A stretch of 64,000 nt of DNA from an uncultured Spartobacteria bacterium (GCA_903933715.1 CAIZLD010000019.1:22048-86047), one strand, 5' to 3'; shown: positions 1-10,463, counted from the stretch's first letter. Program-made: numbers and translations. The notes: generated by a model not told the origin, from the letters alone.

Positions 1-266
<266 letters not shown>

Positions 267-333
267 TCACACTCCCCTCAAAAAAGTTATTGCATTAGGA
301 AGCGAGGCCACTAGATTGTCCGCTCCTATTTTT

Positions 334-603
334 ATGGCTAAAACGAGCTGGACCGAGAAAGAAAAACGCAAACGTATCATTGTGGCCAAGTATGCCGCCC
401 TGCGCGCCGAACTGAAGGCGAAGGGTGACTACGTGGGGCTGCAGAAGCTTCCCCGTGACGCGAGCCCTGTGCGTCTTGTCAACCGCTGCCGCGCAAGTGG
501 CCGCCGGCATGGGTATATGCGCCGCTTTCAGCTTTCGCGTATCGCCTTCCGCGAATTGGCCTCCAACGGGATGATCCCCGGGGTGACCAAATCGAGTTGG
601 TAA
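334..603 (+). CDS. rpsN: 30S ribosomal protein S14
   Basis: [24 protein letters not shown]...[44 protein letters not shown]. Confidence 0.97.
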   Translation: MAKTSWTEKEKRKRIIVAKYAALRAELKAKGDYVGLQKLPRDASPVRLVNRCRASGRRHGYMRRFQLSRIAFRELASNGMIPGVTKSSW

Positions 604-675
604 GACCTCTACGGCCGGGGATTAAAACGCCTCGGCAGTTTCAATTCATTTCTTTTTTCCGGCTCGCCGCTTCCT

Positions 676-2064
676 GTGGCGAGCCGTTCCTTTTTGGATG
701 GAATCCTTTTTATGAACGTTCTGATTGCCACTTCCGCGGCGCTCGTTGAGACGAGCTGGGAATCGCTGGACGTGATCCTTTTCAAGCTCCTGTGCATCGC
801 GTTGCTGGTGCTCCTGAACGCCTTTTTTGTCGGCGCAGAGTTCGCCATTGTCAAAATCCGCTCCACCCAGTTGGAGCCGCTGATCGAAGAGGGAGACGGG
901 CGCGCCAAAGTTTCCGGCGTGATCATCTCCAATCTCGACGCCTATCTTTCCGCCTGCCAGTTGGGGATCACCCTTGCCAGCCTGGGGTTGGGATGGCTGG
1001 GGGAACCGTTTTTGGCCCGGATGATCACCCCGGTTTTCCAGCTTTTTGGAATTCAGAATGCGGCCTTGATCCACCCGGTCTCGTTCGGGCTCGCTTTCTC
1101 TTTAATTACGATTGCCCATATCGTCATGGGGGAATTGGTCCCCAAAAGCCTGACCATCCGCAAGCCGCTTACGGCCACGCTTTGGATCGCCCGGCCTTTG
1201 CAGTTGTTCTACAAAATGTTCCGCCCGGCCATTTTGGTTCTCAACAATTTCGCCAATTTCATCCTGGAACGCGGGTTCAAGGTCAAACCGGCCAGCGAGC
1301 ACGAAATCGGCCATAGCGAGGAGGAGTTGAGGGTCATCCTGACCGAGAGCGAGAACGCCGATGAAGTGTCCCCTTTGGGCAAGGAAATTCTGATCAATGC
1401 GCTCGATCTGCGCCGGTTGGTCGTGCGCGACATCACCACTCCGCGGGGCGAGGTGGTCAGCCTCGATCTGGAAAATTCGTTCGACGAAAACCTTAAAATC
1501 GCCCAGGAATCGCGGCATACCCGGTTTCCCCTCTGCCAGGGACACCTCGATAACACCATCGGCTTGGTGCATATCAAAGATTTGCTGCGGCTGACCCGCC
1601 AGGAGTCGCCGGATTTGAGTTCCATCAAGCGGGAAATCCTGCCCGTGCCGGAAATGATGCCGCTCGAAAAACTCTTAAAGCTGTTTCTGAGCAAACACGC
1701 CCACCTCGCCCTGGTGGTGGACGAATACGGCGGCACCGTCGGCATCGTGACGCTCGACAACGTGCTCGAAGAACTCGTCGGATCAATCCAGGATGAGTTT
1801 GACGTCGATAACGCCGAGTTCCGCAAAATCAGCGAAGATGAGTTCCTGGTCGAGGGAACCTTTGGGCTTTATGAACTCAACGATTCCGCCGGGCTCGATT
1901 TGGAAAGCCCGGACGTGAGCACCATTGGCGGTTACGTTACCCATCTATTGGGACGGCTTCCGCAACAAGGCGAAAAAGTGCGGATCGACGGCTACGAAGT
2001 CACCATCACCAAAAGCGACGGCCGGCGGGTCGAACAGCTCCATTTCAAGCTCAAGCAAGCATAG
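676..2064 (+). CDS. CNNM/CorC-type membrane protein with CBS domains (hemolysin family); start may be 712
   Basis: DUF21-like TM region, CBS pair ([24 protein letters not shown]...[22 protein letters not shown]) and CorC_HlyC C-terminus. Confidence 0.9.
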   Translation: MASRSFLDGILFMNVLIATSAALVETSWESLDVILFKLLCIALLVLLNAFFVGAEFAIVKIRSTQLEPLIEEGDGRAKVSGVIISNLDAYLSACQLGITLASLGLGWLGEPFLARMITPVFQLFGIQNAALIHPVSFGLAFSLITIAHIVMGELVPKSLTIRKPLTATLWIARPLQLFYKMFRPAILVLNNFANFILERGFKVKPASEHEIGHSEEELRVILTESENADEVSPLGKEILINALDLRRLVVRDITTPRGEVVSLDLENSFDENLKIAQESRHTRFPLCQGHLDNTIGLVHIKDLLRLTRQESPDLSSIKREILPVPEMMPLEKLLKLFLSKHAHLALVVDEYGGTVGIVTLDNVLEELVGSIQDEFDVDNAEFRKISEDEFLVEGTFGLYELNDSAGLDLESPDVSTIGGYVTHLLGRLPQQGEKVRIDGYEVTITKSDGRRVEQLHFKLKQA

Positions 2065-2067
2065 CCA

Positions 2068-3414
2068 ATGCCTAAAGTCCTCATTAAAACCTACGGTTGC
2101 CAGATGAACGAACGCGATTCCGAACAGGTCTCGCAGATGCTCATCGCGCGCGGGTACGAAATGACGACCGACGAAGCGCAAGCCGACGTGATTCTGCTCA
2201 ACACTTGCAGCGTGCGCGATATGGCCGAACAAAAAGCTCTCGGCAAAATGCGGCTCCTGGCCCATCACCACCGGGCCCGGGGGGTCGTGCTCGGGTTCCT
2301 GGGCTGCATGGCGCAAAGCCGGGGCGCGGCGTTGATGAAAGAGGGCAAAGTCGATCTGGTGGCCGGGACACAAAAATTTCACCGCGTGGCCGATTACGTG
2401 GACGAGCTTCTCGCCCACCGGCGCACCCAATCAATGGACGACGCCCGGCTGACGATTGTCGATGTGGAAGAGGAAGCTGGTTCGCAGGAAACGATTCACG
2501 ACCACACCGTGCGCGAGCGCCAAAGCACGGCGTTTGTCTCGATCATGCAAGGCTGCAACATGCGCTGCACTTTTTGCATCGTGCCGCAGACTCGCGGTTC
2601 AGAACGCAGCCGCGCCATCCCGGAGATCGTTCGCGAAGTGGAAGAGCTCGTGAGCAGGGGGGTCAAAGAAGTGACGTTGCTGGGCCAGATCGTCAATTTG
2701 TATGGTCGCCATGAGTTTCCCAAGCTGGACGGAAAAAGCCCGTTTGTGCAATTACTGGAAGCGGTCCACGCGGTCGAAGGATTGAAACGGTTGCGGTTCA
2801 CCTCCCCTCACCCGATTGGTTACAAAACCGATTTGATCGAAGCGTTCGCCCGGCTCCCGAAGCTTGCGGGGCATGTTCACCTGCCGTTGCAATCCGGCTC
2901 GGACCGGATTCTTAAAGCGATGCACCGCGGCTACACCGCCGGGCAATATCTCCAACTCGTGCGGCAGATGCGGGAGGTGCGGCCGGATTTGGCGATTACC
3001 ACCGATATTATCGTCGGCTATCCCGGCGAGACGGACGACGATTTCCAGGCGACGCGCCGGGTCTGCGAAGAGGTCCGTTTCGATAACGCCTTCATTTTTG
3101 GCTATTCCAAACGCAAGGAGACGCCCGCGGCCGAAATGCCCCGCCAGATCGAAGAAACCATTAAGGAAGCGCGGCTCCAGAACTTGCTGGAACTGACCAA
3201 CGCCATCATCAAGGAGAAGCTGGAAACGGCAGTCGATACCCGCGTGGAAGTGCTTTGCGAGGGGCCGAGCAAAAACAACCCCAAACGGCTGACCGGGCGA
3301 ACCGAGTCCAACAAGATTGTGATTTTCGAAGGCGGCGACCGCCTCATCGGTCAAATGGTCGAAATCCAAGTCACCCGCACCAGCGGGTTCTGCTTGTATG
3401 GAGAGCCGGTTTAG
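2068..3414 (+). CDS. miaB: tRNA (N6-isopentenyl adenosine(37)-C2)-methylthiotransferase MiaB
   Basis: TYGCQMNERDSE N-terminus, radical SAM CNMRCTFCIVPQTRGSERSR, TRAM C-terminus. Confidence 0.96.
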   Translation: MPKVLIKTYGCQMNERDSEQVSQMLIARGYEMTTDEAQADVILLNTCSVRDMAEQKALGKMRLLAHHHRARGVVLGFLGCMAQSRGAALMKEGKVDLVAGTQKFHRVADYVDELLAHRRTQSMDDARLTIVDVEEEAGSQETIHDHTVRERQSTAFVSIMQGCNMRCTFCIVPQTRGSERSRAIPEIVREVEELVSRGVKEVTLLGQIVNLYGRHEFPKLDGKSPFVQLLEAVHAVEGLKRLRFTSPHPIGYKTDLIEAFARLPKLAGHVHLPLQSGSDRILKAMHRGYTAGQYLQLVRQMREVRPDLAITTDIIVGYPGETDDDFQATRRVCEEVRFDNAFIFGYSKRKETPAAEMPRQIEETIKEARLQNLLELTNAIIKEKLETAVDTRVEVLCEGPSKNNPKRLTGRTESNKIVIFEGGDRLIGQMVEIQVTRTSGFCLYGEPV

Positions 3415-3432
3415 CCTTTCTTTCACCAAGCC

Positions 3433-3990
3433 ATGATTTATTCCCTTAGCCTTCGCAACACCGGTCTGCTGGTAGGTTTATTTGTATTTGCCGTTCATGC
3501 GGTGGCATTGATTCACGCCCAAGCGGTCAAAAACTTTCTTCAATCGTTTCCACGTTCCCGCACGATGGGAACCTTTTTGCTGCTCCTCGACGCGGTTTGG
3601 GCTTTTGCGTTGGTCGCCCAGATCGATCTGGGAGAGTTCACCGCTTACCGGGAGATTTTCCTCGGGATCATCGCGATCGGATCGGTATTGACCCTTTTAT
3701 TTGTGCAGGAATTCCTGGCCGTGCGCGCGTTGGGCATGGCTTGCCTGCTGGTGGCAGAGCCGTTGCTGGAGGTGACGTTCCTGCGGCCCGAGCTGAGCCG
3801 TCTCCTCCTGAGCCTGCTGGCTTACGGTTGGGCAACGCTGGGGCTTTTCTGGGTCGGCATGCCTTATTTGCTGCGCGACCAGATTGAATGGGTCTCCAAG
3901 ACCGATCTGCGCTGGCGGGTGGCGGCGCTGGGCGGCGTGGTTTATGGCGTGGCGATATGGATCGCCGCGCTCACTCAATACGGAGCGTAA
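3433..3990 (+). CDS. hypothetical multi-pass membrane protein
   Basis: ORF following miaB with several hydrophobic segments. Confidence 0.7.
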   Translation: MIYSLSLRNTGLLVGLFVFAVHAVALIHAQAVKNFLQSFPRSRTMGTFLLLLDAVWAFALVAQIDLGEFTAYREIFLGIIAIGSVLTLLFVQEFLAVRALGMACLLVAEPLLEVTFLRPELSRLLLSLLAYGWATLGLFWVGMPYLLRDQIEWVSKTDLRWRVAALGGVVYGVAIWIAALTQYGA

Positions 3991-4013
3991 ATTCCCGAGC
4001 TCTTGGCAATTTA

Positions 4014-4134
4014 GACAAGATTCACAAGATTTTGAGGATTCTCAGGATTACGCGTAAAGCTCGCAATAGTCGGTTAGCATTCTGTCACCCGATCCGAAAA
4101 TCCTGTAAATCATGTCAATCTTGCTAATCCTGTC
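4014..4134. repeat. intergenic element built of 9-nt periodic units in two opposed arms
   Basis: GACAAGATT-CACAAGATT-TTGAGGATT-CTCAGGATT (4014-4049) and AATCCTGTA-AATCATGTC-AATCTTGCT-AATCCTGTC (4099-4134). Confidence 0.75.
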
Positions 4135-4188
4135 TTAAAAAAATTCCCAGTTAGGCTAAGGCTCTTTTTTGGCTGGAACAGGTATTAC

Positions 4189-5406
4189 CTATTTCGCCCC
4201 GGAGACGACATCGCTGAGTTTGAAGATCGGCAGGAACATCGCCACGACGATGCCGCCGACAATCACGCCCAGGAACACGATCAGGAACGGCTCGATAAGC
4301 GAGGTCAGGGCATCGAGCATCGCTTCGATTTCTTCGTCCCAAAAATCGGCCATTTTCTCAAGCATCGCGTCAATTTTACCGGTAGCTTCACCGGCGGAAA
4401 CCATTCGCAACATCATCGGGGGGAAAATCGGCTGGCGAAGCATGGCTGCGGCGAGGCTTTCCCCCTTCTCCACATCCAGAGCCACCGATTTTATGGCGTT
4501 TTCCACCATCGTGTTTCCAGAAGTTTCGCCCACGATCTCCATCACTTCCAAAATCGGCACACCCGAACGGATCAACTGCGCAAAGGTCCGGGCAAACCGG
4601 CTCATGCAAATTTTATGAACCAACGGGCCCATGACCGGCAACTTGAGTTGGTAGCGGTCCCAGAGTTCGGTTCCGATCTTGGTGCCTAGAAATTTGCGGA
4701 TCCCAAAAATGGTTCCGCCAATGACCATGACCAGCCAAACCCAATTCCCGCGGATCAGATCGCTCAAATCGAGGAGAAACTGGGTGGGAGCGGGAAGCTT
4801 GGCTCCAAAATCTTTGAAAATTCCACCGAAGGTCGGGACGACTTTGACGATCAGGAAGGTGGTGATCACCATGGCGATGCTGATGACGACAATCGGGTAG
4901 GTCATCGCCGATTTGACTTTTTTGGCCAGCCGGTTGGAAGCTTCCAGGAACCCGGCCAGGCGGTCCAGAATTTCGGAGAGCATCCCCCCCGTTTCGCCCG
5001 CTTTGACCATCGAAATATAGAGCCGGGAAAAAACCTTGGGGTGTTTCGCAACCGCTTCGTTAAAGGTTTCCCCTTGTTGCACACGGCCCATGATTTCGCC
5101 GATGACAAATTTCAACGCGGCCTGCTTGCGGGGATCGGACTGCTCATAAAGGGCAGTCATGGCGCTGACCAGCGGCAAACCGGCATCCACCATGGTGGCC
5201 AATTGGCGGGTGAAAAGCACCAGGTCGGTGATGGGGAGCTTGTTCACCTTGTTTTTGGACCGCCGGACCGTCTTCTCCTCGATCGAAAGCACCATCAAGC
5301 CCCGGCCCATCAGGATGTTGATCGCGTTTTCTTCGTTGATCGCGTCAGCGGCGCCGGTCACGGTTTTGCCTTGAGCATCGCGGGCTTGATAGGCGTAGGT
5401 AATCAT
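4189..5406 (-). CDS. type II secretion system F / type IV pilus assembly protein PilC family
   Basis: MITYAYQARDAQGKTVTGAADAINEENAINILMGRGLMVLSIEE...LPITDLVLFTRQLATMVDAGLPLVSAM, GspF fold. Confidence 0.92.
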   Translation of the reverse strand: MITYAYQARDAQGKTVTGAADAINEENAINILMGRGLMVLSIEEKTVRRSKNKVNKLPITDLVLFTRQLATMVDAGLPLVSAMTALYEQSDPRKQAALKFVIGEIMGRVQQGETFNEAVAKHPKVFSRLYISMVKAGETGGMLSEILDRLAGFLEASNRLAKKVKSAMTYPIVVISIAMVITTFLIVKVVPTFGGIFKDFGAKLPAPTQFLLDLSDLIRGNWVWLVMVIGGTIFGIRKFLGTKIGTELWDRYQLKLPVMGPLVHKICMSRFARTFAQLIRSGVPILEVMEIVGETSGNTMVENAIKSVALDVEKGESLAAAMLRQPIFPPMMLRMVSAGEATGKIDAMLEKMADFWDEEIEAMLDALTSLIEPFLIVFLGVIVGGIVVAMFLPIFKLSDVVSGAK

Positions 5407-5479
5407 GGTTGATAACACCCCCAAAGGAGCAAGTTTAGTGCTAGCACGTTGTTATCTCGGTTATTTTCGGAAGAAGAGA

Positions 5480-5550
5480 ATCCGCAGATTGCGCAGATGA
5501 ACGCAGATTTATACGGAAATAATCGGCGAAAATCTGCGCAATCTGCGGAT
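5480..5550. repeat. intergenic inverted-repeat element (perfect 19-bp arms)
   Basis: ATCCGCAGATTGCGCAGAT (5480-5498) and ATCTGCGCAATCTGCGGAT (5532-5550). Confidence 0.85.
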
Positions 5551-5576
5551 AACTCCTCTGTCTTTTATGCGCACTA

Positions 5577-6140
5577 CTAAAAACCTCCCATTTGCGCCCG
5601 TTTGTCTTCCAAAACGCGAACGGCACCGAATTTGGGGTAGATGAACTGGGCGCCGGTCGAGCCGAGCTTGGTGAGACCCCGGGCGGTGATGGCTCCCGTA
5701 TCGCGCAAAGCGAGCAGCGATTGGGCAAGCAGGGCGCTCGCCAATCCGCGGTTATGATATTCCAGGGCAATGCACGGGCCGGTCAGTAAATGATTTTGGG
5801 CGTCCGGTTCCGCTGTCAACCCCAAAGCACCGATGATCCTCACCCCGTGGGTGACAACCAGGCAAAACGGCTCCCTTTTCTCGTCAAACACATCGGCAAG
5901 GGCGGATTCGATGAGCGGCCGGATTTCGCGGAAAAACGGGTTCCATTCGGAATCGAGCGTAAAGGAACTCATCACGACAGAGCTCACCGTCTCCCGGTCT
6001 TCCAGAACAGCCCGGCGAATTGCAAAAGAGGAAGGGAGCGGAGGGCAGACCGGATCGAAGTTGGTTAAATCCCAGGAAAACCGCACCCATTTGACCGTAT
6101 TCATGTGGTTCGACTCTATTTCACCGATGCCGGAAATCAA
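5577..6140 (-). CDS. GNAT-like N-acetyltransferase
   Basis: FAIRRAVLEDRETVSSVV...IALEYHNRGLASALLAQSLLALRDTGAITARGLTKLGS. Confidence 0.55.
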   Translation of the reverse strand: MISGIGEIESNHMNTVKWVRFSWDLTNFDPVCPPLPSSFAIRRAVLEDRETVSSVVMSSFTLDSEWNPFFREIRPLIESALADVFDEKREPFCLVVTHGVRIIGALGLTAEPDAQNHLLTGPCIALEYHNRGLASALLAQSLLALRDTGAITARGLTKLGSTGAQFIYPKFGAVRVLEDKRAQMGGF

Positions 6141-6142
6141 CG

Positions 6143-6616
6143 CTATCCTATCCGCTGGACGTCTTTCTTTACGGCCTTAAAGGCGGCATAGAACTCTTCC
6201 TGCTCGACGATGCCCCGCCCCACAAGCTGCTTCAAATCGGACATATCCAGCAGGTTAAGGGTAAGATCAACACTCAACCCGAACGCCTGCGTATCGGACT
6301 GGGTTTCCATTCCCGGGCCAATTAACACGACATAAAAACCCCGCCGGGTGTCGAGGCGCATGGTAGCCAACTCGGCCAGGACGGGATGCGTCTGGGCGTC
6401 AGTCCCCTCCAGGTTCTCTTCAATAATCACCACGTTGTAAGTATGGGAGGAAAGTTTGGAGATGGCCTCCTCGGCGGTGAAGGCGCTGTGGATGGCAAAC
6501 CCAAGTTGGGTGATCTGATCGGTGATAGTCTGCTGAATCCCCGGCGATTCGATGCACAAAAGGGCAGCGAGATCGCCATGCTGGAAGGAATCGTTGCGGG
6601 TTTGAAGAGTGCTCAT
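6143..6616 (-). CDS. response-regulator-like/pilus-associated hypothetical protein
   Basis: MSTLQTRNDSFQHGDLAALLCIESPGIQQTITDQITQLGFAIHSAFTAEEAISKLSSHTYNVVIIEENLEG resembles a receiver fold; directly downstream of pilT. Confidence 0.5.
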   Translation of the reverse strand: MSTLQTRNDSFQHGDLAALLCIESPGIQQTITDQITQLGFAIHSAFTAEEAISKLSSHTYNVVIIEENLEGTDAQTHPVLAELATMRLDTRRGFYVVLIGPGMETQSDTQAFGLSVDLTLNLLDMSDLKQLVGRGIVEQEEFYAAFKAVKKDVQRIG

Positions 6617-6626
6617 AGGAAAGGGA

Positions 6627-7838
6627 TTAAAGGCCAAATAAGCCGCGCTTCGGTTTGGATGCGCTGGCCTCGCTCTCTTTTTGGGGCGAAACTCCGTCGA
6701 GCCGCAAGCCGGTGCTGGTTTCCACCGAAACGCCCTGTTGCTTTTTGGTCTGGTCGATGTGGCGTTGCACGATCCCCTTGCGCGTGGCGTACAGGTTGGC
6801 CGTTTCCTCGCTGATGCTTCCTGCATTATAGGCACGCGCAATGCACTGGTCGAAGGTCGTCCAGCCAAAGGTGGAACTGTCTTCAATAATGTCGTAGAAA
6901 TCCCGGTTTTCCCCTTCGCCCAGGGCAATCGCTTCCTTGGTCCGCAAATTATTGCCCATGATCTCCATCAGCAAAATACGGCCGCCGTCGCGCCGCGGAG
7001 CCAGGCGCTGGCTGACGACGTAACGGAGCATTTCCGCCAGGCGCATGCGGAGTTGCTTTTCCTCCTCGCGCGGGAACATGCCGAGGATACGGCTGATCGA
7101 CTGGCCGGCATCCACGGTGTGAATGGTGCTGAGGACCAGGTGGCCGGTTTCGGCCGCGGTCAAGGCGATCTCCACGGTCGAGCGGTCGCGCATTTCCCCC
7201 ACCAGGATCACTTTGGGCGCTTGGCGCAAGGCGGCTCGCAGACCGTTGGGGTAGGAGTCGAAGTCGGTGCCTAATTCCCGCTGGTTGAAGGTTGCCTTTT
7301 TGTGTTTATGAATGAACTCCACCGGATCTTCCAAAGTGACGATGTGGACGGCCCGGGTGATGTTGATCTCGTTGAGGATGCTGGCGAGGGTGGTGGTTTT
7401 ACCGCTCCCGGTCGCACCGGTGACGAGAATCAAGCCGTTTTTTTCCTGGATCATATCGAGGAAAATGGGGGGGAGATTAAGGCTCTGGAGCGTGGGGGTC
7501 TCCATTTGCAGACGCCGCATCACGATGGCCCAGTTGCCTCGTTGCCGGAAAATATTGACACGAAACCGGACGCGGTCGCTCAAGCTGTAACCGCAATCGC
7601 ACGAGCCGCTTTGAAGCAATTCGCGCAGCAGACGGCGGTCGTCGCTGATGATTTTCAGAGCGATCCGTTCAATCTGAATGGGCGTCAATCCCTGGATATT
7701 GTGCTGGGTGCGCACCGGCTTAAGCACTCCTTGTGACTCGACCTGCAAGGGGCGGCCGACGGCAAACACCAGGTCGGAAATCGATTCATAAGAATCGATC
7801 ATGCTTTTGAGGATCGAATCGAGTTCAAATTTTCTCAT
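6627..7838 (-). CDS. pilT: type IV pilus twitching motility ATPase PilT family
   Basis: GLILVTGATGSGKTTTLASILNEIN, HIVTLEDPVEFIHKHKKATFNQRELGTDF, VGEMRDRSTVEIALTAAETGHLVLSTIHT. Confidence 0.93.
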   Translation of the reverse strand: MRKFELDSILKSMIDSYESISDLVFAVGRPLQVESQGVLKPVRTQHNIQGLTPIQIERIALKIISDDRRLLRELLQSGSCDCGYSLSDRVRFRVNIFRQRGNWAIVMRRLQMETPTLQSLNLPPIFLDMIQEKNGLILVTGATGSGKTTTLASILNEINITRAVHIVTLEDPVEFIHKHKKATFNQRELGTDFDSYPNGLRAALRQAPKVILVGEMRDRSTVEIALTAAETGHLVLSTIHTVDAGQSISRILGMFPREEEKQLRMRLAEMLRYVVSQRLAPRRDGGRILLMEIMGNNLRTKEAIALGEGENRDFYDIIEDSSTFGWTTFDQCIARAYNAGSISEETANLYATRKGIVQRHIDQTKKQQGVSVETSTGLRLDGVSPQKESEASASKPKRGLFGL

Positions 7839-7968
7839 AGGCGGCGGATACGTGGGGATTTTCGCATAGAAAATGGGGAAGAAAAGGCGTTTATCGCTTT
7901 CCCCGGCGGCTCATGCGAACAATTTGACCCCGCTCTCCGTAATCCCTTTTGAAGATTGGAGCAGAACC

Positions 7969-8415
7969 ATGAATTCCATACCTAACAGACTCAAATTGGC
8001 GGGAATGGTGCTGGCGCTGGGTTTCGCCCTGGAGCCTTGTTCGCAGGCAAGTTTTTGGGGAGCGCAACCAACCGGCCCCAAACGGGTTGTGGTGGATAAA
8101 TCGCAGCAGGAACTCCGGGCTTACGAGGGGAACCAACTCGTCTTTCAAAGCCGGATCAGCAGCGGAAAACGGGGACGCGAAACGCCCAGTGGACATTTTC
8201 GCGTCCAATCCAAATCGCTGATGCATCGCTCCCGACTCTATAATAATGCGCCGATGCCCTACAGTGTCCAGTTCGCCGGGAACTACTTTATTCACGGCTT
8301 CAAATCGGTGCCCCATCACCCCGCTTCGCACGGCTGCATTCGGCTGCCGATTGGCCAAGCCCAGCAGTTTTATCAGTGGGCGGATCGCGGAACCCCGGTT
8401 CAGGTCGTCCAGTAA
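7969..8415 (+). CDS. L,D-transpeptidase (YkuD domain)
   Basis: VVVDKSQQELRAYEGNQLV...FIHGFKSVPHHPASHGCIRLPIGQAQQFYQW (HGCIR catalytic motif). Confidence 0.9.
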   Translation: MNSIPNRLKLAGMVLALGFALEPCSQASFWGAQPTGPKRVVVDKSQQELRAYEGNQLVFQSRISSGKRGRETPSGHFRVQSKSLMHRSRLYNNAPMPYSVQFAGNYFIHGFKSVPHHPASHGCIRLPIGQAQQFYQWADRGTPVQVVQ

Positions 8416-8691
8416 TCCGATAGCCGCCGATAAGAGGGGCCGCAAAAAGCGCAAAATAAAATTCCCTCCTCAGGGCGAATTGCCTGCTCCTATCCGCCCC
8501 GGGACGCAACCGTCTGTTTTTGTGCCTCTTGCGTTTTTTGCGGCTATTCCTATCCCCGGTTTTACGGTTGACAACTGGCGCGATCCGGCTTAACAAGCTC
8601 GGCGAATGATCCTTACCGGTCGCCCAGTCGTAGCCTTTCTTAGCGGCGTCCGCCTTGTGGCGGTCGTAGGAAGCGTCGCGCTTGCGGACGT

Positions 8692-8750
8692 CCGGTAGGG
8701 GAACCACTTGAATATCCACCCCTCCGGCTCACCGCCCGAGGGGGTTTTTT
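8692..8750 (+). promoter_or_regulatory. candidate transcription attenuator upstream of ilvB (mutually exclusive antiterminator and terminator)
   Basis: CCCCTC (8719-8724) pairs with GAGGGG (8738-8743) followed by a T-run; alternatively CCGGTAGGGG (8692-8701) pairs with CCCCTCCGG (8719-8727). Confidence 0.5.
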
Positions 8751-8789
8751 TTATCCTCACGAGGCCGCCGGTCCCCAATCGAATCCAAC

Positions 8790-10463
8790 ATGAAACTCAA
8801 CGGAGCCCAGATCATCTGCAAACTTCTCGAACGCCAGGGAATTACGGTCCTTTCCGGCATTCCCGGCGGCGCGATCCTGCCCCTCTATGACGCCCTCTAC
8901 GATAGCCCCCTGCGGCACGTCCTGGCGCGGCATGAGCAGGGAGCCGGTTTCATCGCGCAAGGGATGGCCCGCGTGACGGGCCGGGCCGCCGTCTGCCTGG
9001 GGACTTCGGGGCCGGGCGCGACCAATCTCCTCACCGCCATCGCCGACGCAAAACTCGATTCGATCCCGCTGGTGGCCATCACCGGGCAGGTCGCCCGTTC
9101 CCTGCTCCGCACCGACGCTTTTCAGGAGGTGGACACCTTCGGGCTCACGCTGCCGATCACCAAACACAGCTTTATGGTGATGGATACCGAGGAACTCCTG
9201 CATGTGATCCCGCGGGCGTTCGAGATCGCCGAGTCCGGTCGCCCCGGCCCGGTGGTGGTTGATGTGCCCAAGGACGTTTTTCAGGCCGTATGCGAGGTGA
9301 CGACCTGGCCCGAACCGGGCCGCGCCGCCGCCCCTCTAGGCGGTGCGGAGGAACAAATCGCGCGAATGGCGGACCTGATCACCCGCTCTCAACGTCCGGC
9401 TCTCTACATCGGCGGCGGCGTGATCGGAGCCAACGCCGGGGAGCTGGTGAAGGAACTCGCCCGGCGCATCAACGCCCCGGTCGCCTCGACGCTCATGGGC
9501 CTGGGGGCCATCCCCGGTGATGATCCGCTGGCGCTTGGGATGCTCGGGATGCACGGCGCGCCGTTCACCAATTACATCATGGATGAAGCCGATCTTCTGA
9601 TTGTGATCGGAGCCCGTTTTGACGACCGCGCCACCGGCCTCGCCGCCCGGTTCTGTCAACACGCCGAGATTATCCATATCGAAATCGACCCGTGCGAGAT
9701 TGACAAAATCAAACCTTCGAGCGTTTCCATCGCCGGGGATGCCCGCGAGGTTTTGTGCCAGCTCCTCACTGCGATTGCCCCGCAAGAGCGCCCCGCATGG
9801 CGGACCCGGATCGAGGAACTCAAGGCGAGCCACCCGCTTCTCATTCCCAAGCGGCCCGAAAGCGTTCACCCCCTGGAATTCTGCAAAATCCTGGGTGAAT
9901 TGCTGCCGCCCGACGCCATTGTTTCCACCGATGTCGGCCAGCATCAAATGTGGATGGCGCAAGGTTACCCCGTCCGGCAGCCGCGCACTTATTTGACCTC
10001 CGGCGGACTGGGCACCATGGGATTCGGTTTGCCCGCGGCGATTGGCGGAGCCCTGGCCGCCCCGGGGCGGCGCACCGTCTGCGTGAGCGGGGATGGCTCC
10101 ATTTTGATGAATGTCGGGGAACTGGCGACGCTTGCCGATCTGAACCTCGACCTCACGGTGGTGATCCTGAACAACGGGCGGCTCGGGATGGTCCGCCAGC
10201 AACAGGAACTCTTTTATGGAAAGCGGTACGAAGCCTCGATTTTCGAGCGCCAACCCGATTTCGCGGCGCTCGCCCGGGCCTTTGGAATCCGCGCCTACGA
10301 TCTCCAGGGGATCACCGATATTAAAGAGGTGCTCCGGGAAGCGTTCACCCAACCCGGACCCGCATTGGTGAATCTACCGGTCGATCCCGCCGAAAACGTT
10401 TACCCGATTGTGCCGCCCGGCGCAGCCAACGTGGATATGATCCGAGCGTGCCCCGGGGAATAA
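8790..10463 (+). CDS. ilvB: acetolactate synthase large subunit
   Basis: MKLNGAQIICKLLERQGITVLSGIPGGAILPLYDALY..., TPP-binding GDGSILMNVGELATLADLNLDLTVVILNNGRLGMVRQQQELFY. Confidence 0.95.
   Translation: MKLNGAQIICKLLERQGITVLSGIPGGAILPLYDALYDSPLRHVLARHEQGAGFIAQGMARVTGRAAVCLGTSGPGATNLLTAIADAKLDSIPLVAITGQVARSLLRTDAFQEVDTFGLTLPITKHSFMVMDTEELLHVIPRAFEIAESGRPGPVVVDVPKDVFQAVCEVTTWPEPGRAAAPLGGAEEQIARMADLITRSQRPALYIGGGVIGANAGELVKELARRINAPVASTLMGLGAIPGDDPLALGMLGMHGAPFTNYIMDEADLLIVIGARFDDRATGLAARFCQHAEIIHIEIDPCEIDKIKPSSVSIAGDAREVLCQLLTAIAPQERPAWRTRIEELKASHPLLIPKRPESVHPLEFCKILGELLPPDAIVSTDVGQHQMWMAQGYPVRQPRTYLTSGGLGTMGFGLPAAIGGALAAPGRRTVCVSGDGSILMNVGELATLADLNLDLTVVILNNGRLGMVRQQQELFYGKRYEASIFERQPDFAALARAFGIRAYDLQGITDIKEVLREAFTQPGPALVNLPVDPAENVYPIVPPGAANVDMIRACPGE

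Noticed and set aside
4014-5550. CRISPR array made from the short repeats around pilC
   Set aside because: Repeat units are 9-10 nt with no spacers of uniform length and no cas genes; the architecture is opposed arms, not direct repeats with spacers.
8084-8454. Long reverse-strand ORFs (e.g. 7891-8454 and 8300-8719) overlapping the L,D-transpeptidase
   Set aside because: They are antisense shadows of a clearly coding gene and show no recognisable domain.
9336-10352. 338-aa minus-strand ORF inside ilvB
   Set aside because: Antisense shadow of a high-confidence acetolactate synthase gene.
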